A DNA stretch of 64,000 bases from Longimicrobiales bacterium (lineage in GTDB: Bacteria; Gemmatimonadota; Gemmatimonadetes; Longimicrobiales; Gaopeijiaceae). The stretch lies in NCBI GenBank assembly GCA_029245345.1, contig JAQWPM010000021.1, forward strand, positions 434,001-498,000, in the 5' to 3' direction. Below, in pieces: positions 1 through 8,960 of this stretch (position 1 is its first letter; each line of letters begins with the position of its first letter). The notes below the pieces were generated by a model. The model searched no databases, had not been told where the DNA came from, and saw only the letters and a list, made by a program, of their open reading frames with translations. The translations under genes were made by a program, and so were the position numbers.

Positions 1-993
1 ACCCGTGGTTCGGGTGTATTCCTCACCGAGATGCTCGATGAGCGACAGGTCGATCTTGGGAAATAGAGAAGGGGCCGAAGCCGAGGGAAGCCGATAGACG
101 AACCCCCCTGAAGTATGGCCGTGGAAGATCCCCGTGATGTTTCGGTTTGCGTTGATGAACTCCACAGCGGCGCGCGTCTCCGGCTCAGAAAGCGGGAAGT
201 CACCCGCGCCTGGTTGTAGGTGCCAGCGCTCCCAGTTCCGAGGGAAGTTGCGATTCATATCGATGCCGCCGATACCGTCCTCGCCGAACGCACCATCCCC
301 ATCGTTGTCGATGCCCTCTCCGAGCGTCGAGTAGCGTCGACCGCTCAGTTGGCCTTCAACATCCCTGACGAGAATCCGATCGTCAGACGGATCTAGGACC
401 CAATCACCTTCGTCGTCGGGAATCCGGATCCGGGTGATCCAGCCATCACCGTCCAAGTCCTCGCCTGGATCCTCGTCCGCGGTGCCGTCCTCGTCGTCAT
501 CAACAGGTCGTGTGGTGCTCCGCAGTGACTGATCGTCGATGAGAGCGATGTCCGAACCGTCCGGATTGAACTTGGGTCGGACATAAAATGCACGCGTATC
601 GAGAAGCGCCGTGATGCGATCATCATCGCCGTACCCGTTCAAGAGGTACCCAATCAGATACGTCGCGACCGCCGACCCGGTCAGTTCCGCTGCATGGATG
701 CCACCGTCGACATAGAGTGCCGGCTTCCGACTCGCCGGCCCGGTCGCCTTGTTCGTGATCTCCAACAGCATGAGCGGCTGACCCCGGAAGCTCTCTCCGA
801 CCGGATACAACTCGGTTAGTTCCGGATAAAGCGCGTGGAACTCCCGGAGCATTTGGTTCGTCTCTGCGGCAGTGTAAAATCGATTCCAGTCCACGTCGCC
901 GTCCGGAGATACCAAGCTCACGGCCTGAGCACCTCCGCCCTCGGGGAGCGCCAGAAGAAGAACGGCCAGTGTGCCGACGAGAGAACGAATCAT
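1..993 (-). CDS. M14 family zinc carboxypeptidase, secreted (3' end beyond window)
   Basis: The frame is open from an ATG at 993 to the window edge (331 codons visible, C-terminus missing). An AGGAGG Shine-Dalgarno lies five bases before the ATG. The first ~22 residues form a signal peptide ending near Gly-Ala-Gln-Ala. Zinc-site elements of M14 metallocarboxypeptidases are visible: H100-x-x-E103 in DGGIHAAEL, then an Asp-Met-Asn-Arg-Asn-Phe-Pro segment, and a later His in FHGHTSGG that would be the third zinc ligand. Several Asp-rich stretches (EDGTADEDPGEDLDGDG) resemble calcium-binding linkers. It probably trims C-terminal residues from peptides outside the cytoplasm. The family call is firm; the substrate is unknown. 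Confidence 0.9.
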   Translation of the reverse strand, partial: MIRSLVGTLAVLLLALPEGGGAQAVSLVSPDGDVDWNRFYTAAETNQMLREFHALYPELTELYPVGESFRGQPLMLLEITNKATGPASRKPALYVDGGIHAAELTGSAVATYLIGYLLNGYGDDDRITALLDTRAFYVRPKFNPDGSDIALIDDQSLRSTTRPVDDDEDGTADEDPGEDLDGDGWITRIRIPDDEGDWVLDPSDDRILVRDVEGQLSGRRYSTLGEGIDNDGDGAFGEDGIGGIDMNRNFPRNWERWHLQPGAGDFPLSEPETRAAVEFINANRNITGIFHGHTSGGFVYRLPSASAPSLFPKIDLSLIEHLGEEYTRTTG

Positions 994-1498
994 GTTGCCT
1001 CCTGCATATGTGGATCGCGGCTGCCAATGTGCCAGCCGATCCCAGGAGGCGAAACTACTTCGCGGCCATTTCCGAGTTCTGGCGGAGGGAGGCGATAGCG
1101 CACCCTTGAGGGTACCCCTCAGGAACGAAGAACGACATCTGGCCCTTCAGCTTGTCGCCGCAGACGCCGTAGTCTCGCCCATCTCCGGCGTGCTCGCGCT
1201 CTTGCTCGTGCGCCGCGGATACCCCGCACGTGGCTCGCGAGGACTCGGCGTCGCGCTGGAGGCATGAAGCTATTTGTTGGCCTACTCCGCGATCGTTGTC
1301 CTCCTGCGGCCCGACCCAGGAACAATTCACACCCTCTTCGAGGGTCACCTGACGTTCATTGAGCGACTCGTCAGACAGCTGGCCGAATCTGAACACGAAG
1401 CGTCCGCGGACCACGTAGGGACACTTCTGTCACATTCCGTCATGGTGGATCGTTCGATACCTGAGACCCCGCAGCGTCCGACCGGGTAGGACACTTGA
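994..1498. other. Gene-poor stretch between M14 peptidase and barrel relic
   Basis: No frame here has convincing protein character in either direction. The longest open frame (minus strand, 1055-1414) ends in a plausible-looking tail (FVPEGYPQGC) but its upstream half is arginine-rich and unlike a folded protein, so any gene that was here has decayed beyond recognition. Confidence 0.4.
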
Positions 1499-2452
1499 GG
1501 ACCGAGTCGCACAGCGAGTGACACAGGCCACGCCGGCGCTGAGCGGATCGATCAGTCCGGCGGCACCGGGGACATCCGACTCGGGCTCTTCCGATCCAGC
1601 GCCCGGGACGAACTGTCGGTCACCGTAGTTCACAATCGCATCTCGATGACGCACGACGTGCACTACGTCGACTTCACGTGGGACGACGACCCCATCCAGC
1701 GTCCAGTCGCACGGGCGCGCATCGAGTCAAACCAAGACCAGACTCGGACGTGGGGAGCACAGGTCGCCTGGGCTCGAAACCTCACCGCGCCCGGCTGGCG
1801 TGTCGGAACCACGGCAACAGTGAATCGAAAGTCCCACCCGAAGATCCCCAACTACAGCATTCAGAATATCCCACGAGATCCCGGACTCACTTGGGCTTAC
1901 GAGGCGGGCCTGGGGCTCGCACGTACCAAGGGTGGTACGACCTTCGGTTTCGACGTTGTGGTCCAACCGATCTGGAGCGAGACGTGGCAAGAAGCAGACA
2001 CGCCGACTGAAACCGCGGCCGGCGGCGTCCTCGACATCGGAGAACGCACGATCGACAACGACTTCTTCTTCACCAACGTCCTGCTGCGTACTGGAATAAA
2101 TCATCAATCCGATGACGTCGGTTTTCAATTCGGCCTCGAGGTACGCTCGTACGCATACACCTTGGACCAGACCAATCATGTCGACGTCTCTTTCCGAACT
2201 CAGAAAGAGACCTGGATGGAGTGGACCCCCACGTTCGGCGGCAGCTTCGAATTGGACGATCTCGAGATCCGGTACACGGCTCGGCTGACTACCGGCACCG
2301 GACAACCCGGCACAGCACGGTCGTTCAGCGCCGAGGAAAGGGCCGCCTTCGACGTCGGTGGCGACTTCATCGTCGCTCCTGACGCGCCCCTGACCCTACA
2401 AGACGCAAACGTACTCACGCACCAGTTGGTGCTCCGAATCCCCATTCGGTGA
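1499..2452 (+). pseudogene. Outer-membrane beta-barrel protein, 5'-truncated
   Basis: An uninterrupted frame runs from just after a TGA at 1496 to the stop at 2452, but protein-like sequence is already present well before the first ATG (1646): GTGDIRLGLFRSS, then TVVHNRISM. No start codon exists between 1499 and 1646, so the N-terminus is missing. The visible ~300 residues alternate polar and aromatic/hydrophobic residues in short strands separated by Asp/Gly/Asn turns and end in LVLRIPIR, as in transmembrane barrels. No signal peptide remains. I call it a 5'-deleted gene; if a frameshift upstream were a sequencing error it could be intact. Function unknown. Confidence 0.55.
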
Positions 2453-2513
2453 CCCATGGCGTACAATGGGTCGACTCTCGTACCGAAGCGCGGACCCATA
2501 CAGTGGAACGACC

Positions 2514-2900
2514 ATGAGCGACCAAATAGGATTGGCGGAACTCGGACAGATCTCGATGAGGGCACTCGACGTCCCGAGAGCGATCGCGTTCTACCGAAAT
2601 GTCCTAGGGGTGCCGTTCCTGTTCGATATCACAGATCCCCCAATGGGTTTCTTCGATCTTGAGGGCGTGCGCTTGATGCTTGCGAAGCCTTCGGGTGAAC
2701 ACGATCACCCCGGCTCTATACTCTATTTCAGGGTCGATGACATCGAATCGACCCACGAAACGCTGGTGGTCCGCGGGGTCTCTTTCGACCAAGGTCCCCA
2801 CATGATTGCCGACATGGGCGAGTACGAACTGTGGATGGCGTTCTTCAAGGACAGTGAAACCAACCAACTCGCTCTAATGTCCGAGGTGGCCAAAACGTAA
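2514..2900 (+). CDS. VOC (glyoxalase/bleomycin-resistance) family protein
   Basis: This 128-residue protein has one VOC module: an opening GQISMRALDVPRAIAFYRNV strand-helix unit, the central GFFDLEGVRLMLAKP strand, a YFRVDDIESTHETL linker and a closing FFKDSETNQLALM strand. The start at ATG 2514 is preferred over the in-frame ATG 2466 because the homologous fold begins at residue 8 and the preceding 16 residues look non-coding. Single-module VOC proteins usually dimerise and bind a metal; the last strand ends in Asn-Gln-Leu rather than the usual Glu ligand, so metal binding and substrate cannot be stated. It stands alone on the plus strand after the barrel relic. Confidence 0.8.
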   Translation: MSDQIGLAELGQISMRALDVPRAIAFYRNVLGVPFLFDITDPPMGFFDLEGVRLMLAKPSGEHDHPGSILYFRVDDIESTHETLVVRGVSFDQGPHMIADMGEYELWMAFFKDSETNQLALMSEVAKT

Positions 2901-2978
2901 TGCGCACCCTTGACCAGCACGGCTGCGAAGCTTTATTACTCCCGCCTTGCTCAGTGAAGAACGAACCCAGGAGCCCGA

Positions 2979-3416
2979 ATGTCGGAGAATGGTGGTAGCC
3001 GAGTCCGCGTGATCTTGCGCTGGATTCAGATCAAAGACAACAAAGAAGCCATGTGGGACGACGAGGGCGAGTTTCGCTTCCGTTCCAAGATTACGACCTC
3101 AGGCGAGAGCCATGAGATCGAGTTCCCGGAGCAGGGATACTGGTCCATTTCCGACCACCCTCGTCGCAACAAGGTCGACAAAATCGACAAGGTGTTGTTC
3201 GAGGGTGATGCCGGAGATTCACTCGTAGTCGAGCTCTTCGGCGTCGAGTTGGACCAGTTGACCGCGAACGATCACCTTGAGGACTACAGCCGTGAGTTCA
3301 CCGGTCCGGCGTCCTCCTGGATCGGCCGCCATCAGCCCACGGATGAAGGGACGGGTGACCCCGAGAATATGGTCGACTGGCGGGTCTGCTACGACATCGA
3401 AGAAGCCGAGGCATAA
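2979..3416 (+). CDS. Conserved hypothetical protein, 145 aa
   Basis: The start is supported by AGGAG seven bases before ATG 2979. The protein is soluble and acidic, with no signal peptide or membrane span. It opens with VRVILRWIQIKDNKE and contains the phrases WSISDHPRRNKV and VLFEGDAGDSLVVELFG, giving an all-beta look in the first two thirds and a hydrophilic tail ending DWRVCYDIEEA. I recognise the style of a widespread uncharacterised bacterial protein but cannot give a function. It is followed directly by a strong terminator, so it ends its transcript. Confidence 0.75.
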   Translation: MSENGGSRVRVILRWIQIKDNKEAMWDDEGEFRFRSKITTSGESHEIEFPEQGYWSISDHPRRNKVDKIDKVLFEGDAGDSLVVELFGVELDQLTANDHLEDYSREFTGPASSWIGRHQPTDEGTGDPENMVDWRVCYDIEEAEA

Positions 3417-3437
3417 AGCCCGCTTCTTAGAAGTAAC

Positions 3438-3472
3438 GAGGCCCCGTCCGCTTTGCGGGCGGGGCCTCTTCG
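3438..3472 (+). terminator. Rho-independent terminator after the 145-aa gene
   Basis: A 14-bp stem (3438-3451 with 3455-3468, one G-T pair) closes on a TTT loop and is followed by TTCGTATTT. It lies 21 bases after the stop at 3416. Confidence 0.8.
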
Positions 3473-3579
3473 TATTTGACTGGCGTCCATTATGGGCCTC
3501 GACCATTCGGAATTCGGTCAAACGCCAAGCTCGGTTTCTAGTTCCTGGACTTTCGGTCTTTCTTCGGTTACCGTGAAGA

Positions 3580-4659
3580 ATGTCCAATACTAGTTATGCC
3601 CTGCCGGTCCTCCGTGGACGCGGAACGTCCTGGAATCCTCCGAATCGGTTCGAAAAACTCTCCTTGGACCGAGAAGGATGGACCGATCCCGACGATCCCC
3701 CGCCGCAGACTCAGCTGCTAAACGACACGACTCGGTCCATTCTCGCTTACAACGACGCCCCTGACGTCGGCTTCAACGTGGGAATCAACCCGTACCGGGG
3801 CTGTAGCCATGGTTGTAGCTACTGCTACGCGCGGCCCACTCACGAGTACCTCGGGTTCTCCGCCGGCCTCGATTTCGAGACGAAGATCCTCGTGAAGCGT
3901 CAAGCTCCGGAGTTGTTGCGGAAGGCGCTTTCGGCAAAAAACTGGACGCCGCAAGTCATAGGCCTAAGTGGGAACACAGACGCATATCAGCCGGCAGAAC
4001 GCCGTCTTCGCATCACACGACGCTGCCTGGAGGTCCTGGCGGAGTTCAGAAATCCCGTGGGGATCATCACAAAGAGTTATCTGGTGTCGCGAGACGTGGA
4101 CCTATTGTCTGATCTGGCGCAGCACCAAGCGGCGGCCGTCGCCCTCTCTATTACCACACTCGACCCACATGTCCAACGAGTCATGGAGCCGCGGGCCTCG
4201 TCTCCGGCCCGTCGCCTCGGTGCGATCCGCGTGCTGGCGGATGCTGGGATTCCCGTGGGGGTCAACGTGGGGCCTGTCATTCCGGGCCTCACCGACCATG
4301 AGCTGCCAGCCATTCTCGAGGCCGCCTCCGACGCCGGTGCGTCTTTCGCCAACTACATCATGCTGAGGCTTCCCTACGGGGTGAAGGACCTCTTCTCTGT
4401 CTGGTTGGAGCAGCACTTCCCAGATCGCAAGGACAAGGTTCTCAACCGCGTCCGTGACCTCAGGGGCGGTCGGCTCTACGACAGTCGGCACGAAGTGAGA
4501 GGTAGAGGTGAAGGTCCGTGGGCGGAGCAGCTCTCTGCGCTATTCACGGTGACCCGAAACCGATTAGGACTGGACCGCACCCCGAACCTGTCCGCCGCGA
4601 GCTTCAGGGGCCCTGAAGCCTCGCCGTCAGAACAACACGATCTGTTCAACACTCACTGA
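3580..4659 (+). CDS. PA0069-type radical SAM protein (SplB-related)
   Basis: The 359-residue protein carries the radical SAM cluster motif C75-x3-C79-x2-C82 in GCSHGCSYCYARPTHEY, the hallmark of the PA0069/Rv2578c family related to spore photoproduct lyase. Downstream segments follow the family: a GNTDAYQPAERRLRITRRCL helix region, a GIITKS strand, VALSITTLDP and PRASSPARRLGAI. These enzymes bind a 4Fe-4S cluster and S-adenosylmethionine to make a 5'-deoxyadenosyl radical; the substrate of this family is unsettled and a DNA-repair role is only suggested by the SplB relation. Start ATG 3580; no clear partner gene. Confidence 0.88.
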   Translation: MSNTSYALPVLRGRGTSWNPPNRFEKLSLDREGWTDPDDPPPQTQLLNDTTRSILAYNDAPDVGFNVGINPYRGCSHGCSYCYARPTHEYLGFSAGLDFETKILVKRQAPELLRKALSAKNWTPQVIGLSGNTDAYQPAERRLRITRRCLEVLAEFRNPVGIITKSYLVSRDVDLLSDLAQHQAAAVALSITTLDPHVQRVMEPRASSPARRLGAIRVLADAGIPVGVNVGPVIPGLTDHELPAILEAASDAGASFANYIMLRLPYGVKDLFSVWLEQHFPDRKDKVLNRVRDLRGGRLYDSRHEVRGRGEGPWAEQLSALFTVTRNRLGLDRTPNLSAASFRGPEASPSEQHDLFNTH

Positions 4660-4674
4660 CGCACGTTCTTCCGA

Positions 4675-5613
4675 CTAGAACTCTGCCTGCCAGCGCTCCT
4701 GACGGCACTTCCGGCTCTGCTTGAACGAGTACAAGAAATTGGTGAAGCCCACGTCGTAATCCGACAGACCATTCTGGCCGGTCAGCTTCATGCGCTCCTC
4801 GTACATCTTCTTCATCACCACAGAGACTGAACTCTCGTAGCCGCCGGCCTCGGGCCGAAGCATATGCAGCTCGTTAGCCAGTTCCTCGCGCATGCCCAAG
4901 CCATCGACGAGATCGTGATACTCCTGATGGTCATCGCCGACGATTGCTTTGAGCTGACGGTGAAGTCGCTCTGCAAGAGCGGACTGGACCATGACGGGGT
5001 CACCGGAACTCATTAGAGCAAGGTACGACAGCCCCTGCGCGTGAAGCTCCTTGAGATACCCCTTCCTGTGTACGAACTCGTGGCAGATCACGTGGGCCTC
5101 GAAGATGCCGGTGTCTTTGAACAAAGCCACGTCACCGGAGATGACGTCACAGACACCCATCGCGAAGGGGAAGATCAACTTCGCCAACGTGAAGTCCCTC
5201 ACCTCTGAGCTCGTGTGCACCCTCTGGCCTGTAATGGATGCCATGTACTCCGTCAGGTGCCCGTTGACCGCTTTGGCCATCTCTGCTCGCGGGACCCGCT
5301 CGTCGGTGTAGCCTTCATCCAGTTTCTTACCGAGCCGCTCGATTTCCTCCCGCCGGGCAGCGTCAGGCATCGGGACTAGCGTTTTCACGTCGGCGCCGAA
5401 TTCGGCTTGGAAATCGATCCAGACCATTTCGCGTCGGGCAACCCAATCCTTCACAGCACTGCCAGCATACATACCCAGAGCGGCAGCCCCGATCACGCGA
5501 CCCGGAAGGGTCGCGCCCAGAAAGAGTCGCGATGCGATCGGAGCGGTGGCGATGACGTCCGTCAAGGAGACCGGAGCGTAGGTCGCGTCGTTTGGGATGT
5601 GAATCTCGTCCAT
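4675..5613 (-). CDS. Membrane-anchored zinc metallopeptidase with HEFVH motif (DUF3810-like)
   Basis: A 312-residue protein starting at ATG 5613. A hydrophobic stretch around residues 27-52 probably anchors it. The zinc motif H-E-F-V-H sits near residue 178 and is followed by RKGYLKELHAQGLSYLAL, where the Glu could be the third ligand; this arrangement recalls the DUF3810 peptidases. The C-terminal third is rich in charged helices and ends with an aromatic-basic tail (CRQERWQAEF). The gene converges with the radical SAM gene with a 15-base gap. The metallopeptidase class is well supported; the exact family is a guess. Confidence 0.65.
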   Translation of the reverse strand: MDEIHIPNDATYAPVSLTDVIATAPIASRLFLGATLPGRVIGAAALGMYAGSAVKDWVARREMVWIDFQAEFGADVKTLVPMPDAARREEIERLGKKLDEGYTDERVPRAEMAKAVNGHLTEYMASITGQRVHTSSEVRDFTLAKLIFPFAMGVCDVISGDVALFKDTGIFEAHVICHEFVHRKGYLKELHAQGLSYLALMSSGDPVMVQSALAERLHRQLKAIVGDDHQEYHDLVDGLGMREELANELHMLRPEAGGYESSVSVVMKKMYEERMKLTGQNGLSDYDVGFTNFLYSFKQSRKCRQERWQAEF

Positions 5614-5714
5614 GGAACCCTATACGGGCTTAAGCGAGAGATAAGTTCCATCCAATAAAAACACCGCCCCACAGGACGGCGCTTCACGCTTCGATTCGGC
5701 CGACCGGGAGTTGA

Positions 5715-6188
5715 CCTTTCAGGTCACGCCCTGAACCGGCATCAGCAGCTTTGGAGATGCTGCTCGATCTATGCGGCGGACACGTCGGCGGCGGGGCCGA
5801 GGGGATCACTCTGATCATCACCGGAGGCCTTCGCACGGAATCCGATTTCGTGAAGGCGCTCGCCCTTGGTGCCGACGGCATCCCCATCTCACATTCCACG
5901 CTCCAGACGATCGGGTGCCTCGGAATGAGGGCCTGCCACAGCACCAACTGCCCCGTCGGCATCGCGACGAAAAAGAAGGGACTCAGGGCTCGCCTCATGG
6001 TCGAAGAGTCCGCCCAACGGTTGGCGAACTTCTTCGCCGCATCGACTGAACTCATGCAGGTCCTCGCGCGCACGGGCGGGCATGGTCATCTTCGGGACGT
6101 TACGATTCGCGGCTTCACCACGTGGAGCTGCGACACCTCAGATCTCACTGGCGTCCGCTTCGGCGGCGTAGGGACCCCGCAGGCATGA
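5715..6188 (+). pseudogene. C-terminal fragment of FMN-binding glutamate synthase-type protein
   Basis: The frame is open from 5715 (TTG 5751 is the first possible start) and encodes only ~145 residues. They match the end of the glutamate synthase FMN-barrel domain: LIITGGLRTESDFVKALALG (phosphate-binding strand), then GCLGMRACHSTNCPVGIATK, whose cysteines are the 3Fe-4S cluster ligands, then ARLMVEESAQRLANFF. Full-length family members are around 500 residues or more, so roughly the first 350 residues are missing and no barrel can form. No other stop interrupts the rest. I read it as a 5'-deleted relic. Confidence 0.8.
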
Positions 6189-6225
6189 TCCACCCTGTTC
6201 GACTCTTCCTGGAGCAGATCCAGCG

Positions 6226-7146
6226 GTGAGCATTCCTCTCGTGATCTTGGCAGCCGGTCTTTCCACTCGATACGGCAGGCTGAAGCAGTTGGACCCACTC
6301 GGCCCCAACGGCGAGACCATCGTCGACTACAACGTCTTGGATGCCCTTCGGGCAGGATTCGACCGGATTGTCATGATCGTGAGGCCGGAAATCGAGGAGG
6401 CCATCCGGAAACACGCGGAGGCCACCTACGGAGACGCAATCGAGGTCTCTTACGTGTCTCAGCTCCTCGAGGAATTGCCAGAGGGCTTCAGGGCGCCACC
6501 CGACCGGGCCAGTCCATGGGGCACCGGTCACGCCGTGCTGTGCGCGACAGGCAGCACCCAGGGTCCCTTCGGTGTCTGCAACGCTGATGATCATTATGGC
6601 CCCGGTGCCTTCTCGCTGCTCTACAGGCATCTCTCGGCTGAGCCACAGGCGACCGATGCGGCGATCATCGGCTACACGCTCGGCGACACGCTCTCCGGGA
6701 GCGGTGGAGTCTCTCGGGCGGTGTGCATTCTGCAGAAAGAAGGACTGCTCTCCCAGATCTCTGAAGTACGGCAGATCCGGCGTGCCGACGGCGGGATCAC
6801 CGGCACGTCCCTCGCGGGTGACCCGCTCGAATTCACCGGCAACGAGATCGTGTCCATGAACCTGTGGGGCTTCACCCAGCCGGTCGTTGAGCGCATGCGC
6901 CGTCAGTTCAAGCGATTCTTGGGCACTTGGGGCGCAGACACTCGCCAGGAGTTCCTCTTGTCCATGGCGGTCTCGGGGCAGATCCAAGTAGGTGCCACGA
7001 CCGCCGCAGTCCTTCAGGCGGAAGACCATTGGTTCGGTGTAACCCACGCAGACGATCGAGACGCCGCACGTGATATCCTGAGCCGTTTGGTTCTCGAAGG
7101 ATCCTACCCTGAATCTCTGGCGGATGCGTTCGCCGGCACGAGCTGA
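6226..7146 (+). CDS. Sugar nucleotidyltransferase (NTP_transferase fold)
   Basis: This 306-residue protein starts at GTG 6226. It opens with the nucleotide-binding loop LVILAAGLSTRYGRLKQ and has VCNADDHYG, the Asp pair that holds the metal in sugar-1-phosphate nucleotidyltransferases. A TGHAVLCATG segment precedes it as in this fold. The gene is nine bases from a sodium/solute symporter and in the same neighbourhood as galactokinase and a GH109-like enzyme, which suggests activation of galactose-1-phosphate or a related sugar phosphate. That substrate is inferred from neighbours only. Confidence 0.82.
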   Translation: MSIPLVILAAGLSTRYGRLKQLDPLGPNGETIVDYNVLDALRAGFDRIVMIVRPEIEEAIRKHAEATYGDAIEVSYVSQLLEELPEGFRAPPDRASPWGTGHAVLCATGSTQGPFGVCNADDHYGPGAFSLLYRHLSAEPQATDAAIIGYTLGDTLSGSGGVSRAVCILQKEGLLSQISEVRQIRRADGGITGTSLAGDPLEFTGNEIVSMNLWGFTQPVVERMRRQFKRFLGTWGADTRQEFLLSMAVSGQIQVGATTAAVLQAEDHWFGVTHADDRDAARDILSRLVLEGSYPESLADAFAGTS

Positions 7147-7155
7147 CCAGCACCT

Positions 7156-8925
7156 ATGAGACTCTCCAACCTCGACTGGGCCGTAATCGCGGCCTACGGC
7201 TTCATCGCACTCGCAGTGGGCTTGTATTTCGCGCGCCGAGCGGGAAGTAAGACTGACGAGTTCTTCTTGGGTGGGCGGTCGATGCCGTGGTGGCTGTTGG
7301 GCACGTCGATGGTGGCCACCACGTTCTCGACTGACACGCCGAACCTCGTCACCGACTTCGTGCGGACCGGTGGCGTAAGTCAGAACTGGCTGTGGTGGAC
7401 CTTCGCCATAACGGGCATGTGTACAGTCTTCTTTTACGCCCAGATGTGGCGCCGATCGGGTGTGCTCACTGACGTCGGGTTCTATGAACTCCGCTACTCG
7501 GGTCGCCCGGCAGCCTTCTTGCGCGGCTTTAGGGCTCTCTATTTGGGCGTGTTCTTCAACGTGGTGATCATGGCGACCGTCACGCTTGCCGCCATCAAGA
7601 TTGGAGGCGTCGTGTTGGGCGCCTCAAAATACGAAGTCGTCCTCATCGCATGCTCAGTGACGGCGCTCTATTCGGCGACATCGGGTCTGTGGGGCGTGGT
7701 CGTTACCGACATGCTCCTCTTCGTGATCGCCATTGTCGGGTCGTTCGCAGCGGCGTATTACGCCGTAGCACACCCGGAAGTGGGAGGGCTTTCCGGGCTT
7801 TTTGCGAACCCCGCACTAGAAGGGAAGCTGAGCCTCCTTCCGGACTTCTCGGACATGCGGATGGCGACGACGATCTTCATCATCCCGATCGCCGTCCAAT
7901 GGTGGAGCACATGGTATCCAGGTGCAGAGCCGGGTGGTGGTGGGTATATCGCGCAGCGCATGCTGGCTGCGAAGGACGAATCACACGCCCTGAAGGCGAC
8001 CCTGTGGTTCAACATCGCTCACTACGCGCTCCGCCCATGGCCGTGGATCCTCGTCGCACTCGCTTCGTTGATCGTCTACCCGACCCTTGAGTCCATCCAG
8101 TTGGCGTTTCCGCTGGTCGATCCGTCGATTGTCCGACACGACCTGGCCTACCCAGCCATGCTGGTCTTCTTGCCTTCCGGCCTTCTTGGGCTGGTCATCG
8201 CATCGTTGGCGGCGGCCTACATGTCCACGATGAGCACGCACCTCAACTGGGGCGCCTCCTACATCGTAGATGACTTCTACCGTCGCTTCGCCGCTCCAGA
8301 CCGCGACGAGCGGCACTACGTGGCCGTGGGGCGCATCGCGACGGTCGGATTGGTGGTGCTCGCCGCAGTCGTTTCGTTGTGGCTGGAGAACGCGATGCAG
8401 GCGTTTGGGATCTTGCTTCAGATTGGTGCGGGAACCGGGCTCGTCTTCCTCTTACGATGGTTCTGGTGGAGGATCAATGCCTGGAGCGAACTGTCCGCGA
8501 TGATCATCTCGTTCGTGGTCGCTGTCTACTTCCAGTTCGCCCATGAAGCCATGGGATTCGCTCCCATCGATGCCTCCCTCCAATTGGTCTACGGAGTGAT
8601 CATCACAACGATCGGGTGGGTCACGGTGACGTTCCTCACTCCACCGGCCAAGCCGGAGACTCTCAGGAGCTTCCATGAACTCATACGGCCCATGGGGTCG
8701 GGGTGGCGGGGCGCAGGCCTCGGCTTAGAAGCAGACCCTGAGCAGCCCGGACCCACCGCAGCGTTCTTAGCCTGGTTCCTTGGCTGCGTCGTGATCTACG
8801 GCGCGCTATTCGGTGCGGGCTACGCGCTCTACGGGAGTACGGGACTCGCCGTGTTCTGCCTTGGCGTGGCGGCCGTCGCGTCGCTGGGGCTCTTCAAGAC
8901 GCTACCCAGGATCGGCCTACAATGA
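7156..8925 (+). CDS. Sodium:solute symporter (SSS family)
   Basis: A 589-residue protein with about 13 membrane spans. The N-terminus has the SSS signature DEFFLGGRSMPWWLLGTSMVA around residues 34-55, and span 8 has the conserved small-residue run GLVIASLAAAYMSTMSTHLNWG near residue 350 that lines the sodium site. It follows the nucleotidyltransferase by nine bases, so the two are probably co-transcribed and may import and activate the same sugar. The C-terminus has a ~70-residue hydrophilic linker and two more spans. Substrate specificity cannot be read from the sequence; galactose or an amino sugar is inferred from context. Confidence 0.88.
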   Translation: MRLSNLDWAVIAAYGFIALAVGLYFARRAGSKTDEFFLGGRSMPWWLLGTSMVATTFSTDTPNLVTDFVRTGGVSQNWLWWTFAITGMCTVFFYAQMWRRSGVLTDVGFYELRYSGRPAAFLRGFRALYLGVFFNVVIMATVTLAAIKIGGVVLGASKYEVVLIACSVTALYSATSGLWGVVVTDMLLFVIAIVGSFAAAYYAVAHPEVGGLSGLFANPALEGKLSLLPDFSDMRMATTIFIIPIAVQWWSTWYPGAEPGGGGYIAQRMLAAKDESHALKATLWFNIAHYALRPWPWILVALASLIVYPTLESIQLAFPLVDPSIVRHDLAYPAMLVFLPSGLLGLVIASLAAAYMSTMSTHLNWGASYIVDDFYRRFAAPDRDERHYVAVGRIATVGLVVLAAVVSLWLENAMQAFGILLQIGAGTGLVFLLRWFWWRINAWSELSAMIISFVVAVYFQFAHEAMGFAPIDASLQLVYGVIITTIGWVTVTFLTPPAKPETLRSFHELIRPMGSGWRGAGLGLEADPEQPGPTAAFLAWFLGCVVIYGALFGAGYALYGSTGLAVFCLGVAAVASLGLFKTLPRIGLQ

Positions 8926-8942
8926 TCGGCCGTTCCGACAGG

Positions 8943-8960
8943 CGCGCCTAGCTAGGCGCG
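8943..8960. repeat. Perfect 18-bp palindrome in convergent 3' ends
   Basis: CGCGCCTAGCTAGGCGCG reads the same on both strands. It lies between the symporter stop (8925) and the end of the heme-copper oxidase gene, and includes the TAG stop of the latter. It may act as a bidirectional hairpin terminator, but there is no T-run on either side. Confidence 0.5.

Noticed and set aside
1055-1414. 119-codon minus-strand frame upstream of the M14 gene
   Set aside because: Only the last ~30 residues look protein-like; no ribosome binding site and no recognised family, so left as gene-poor.
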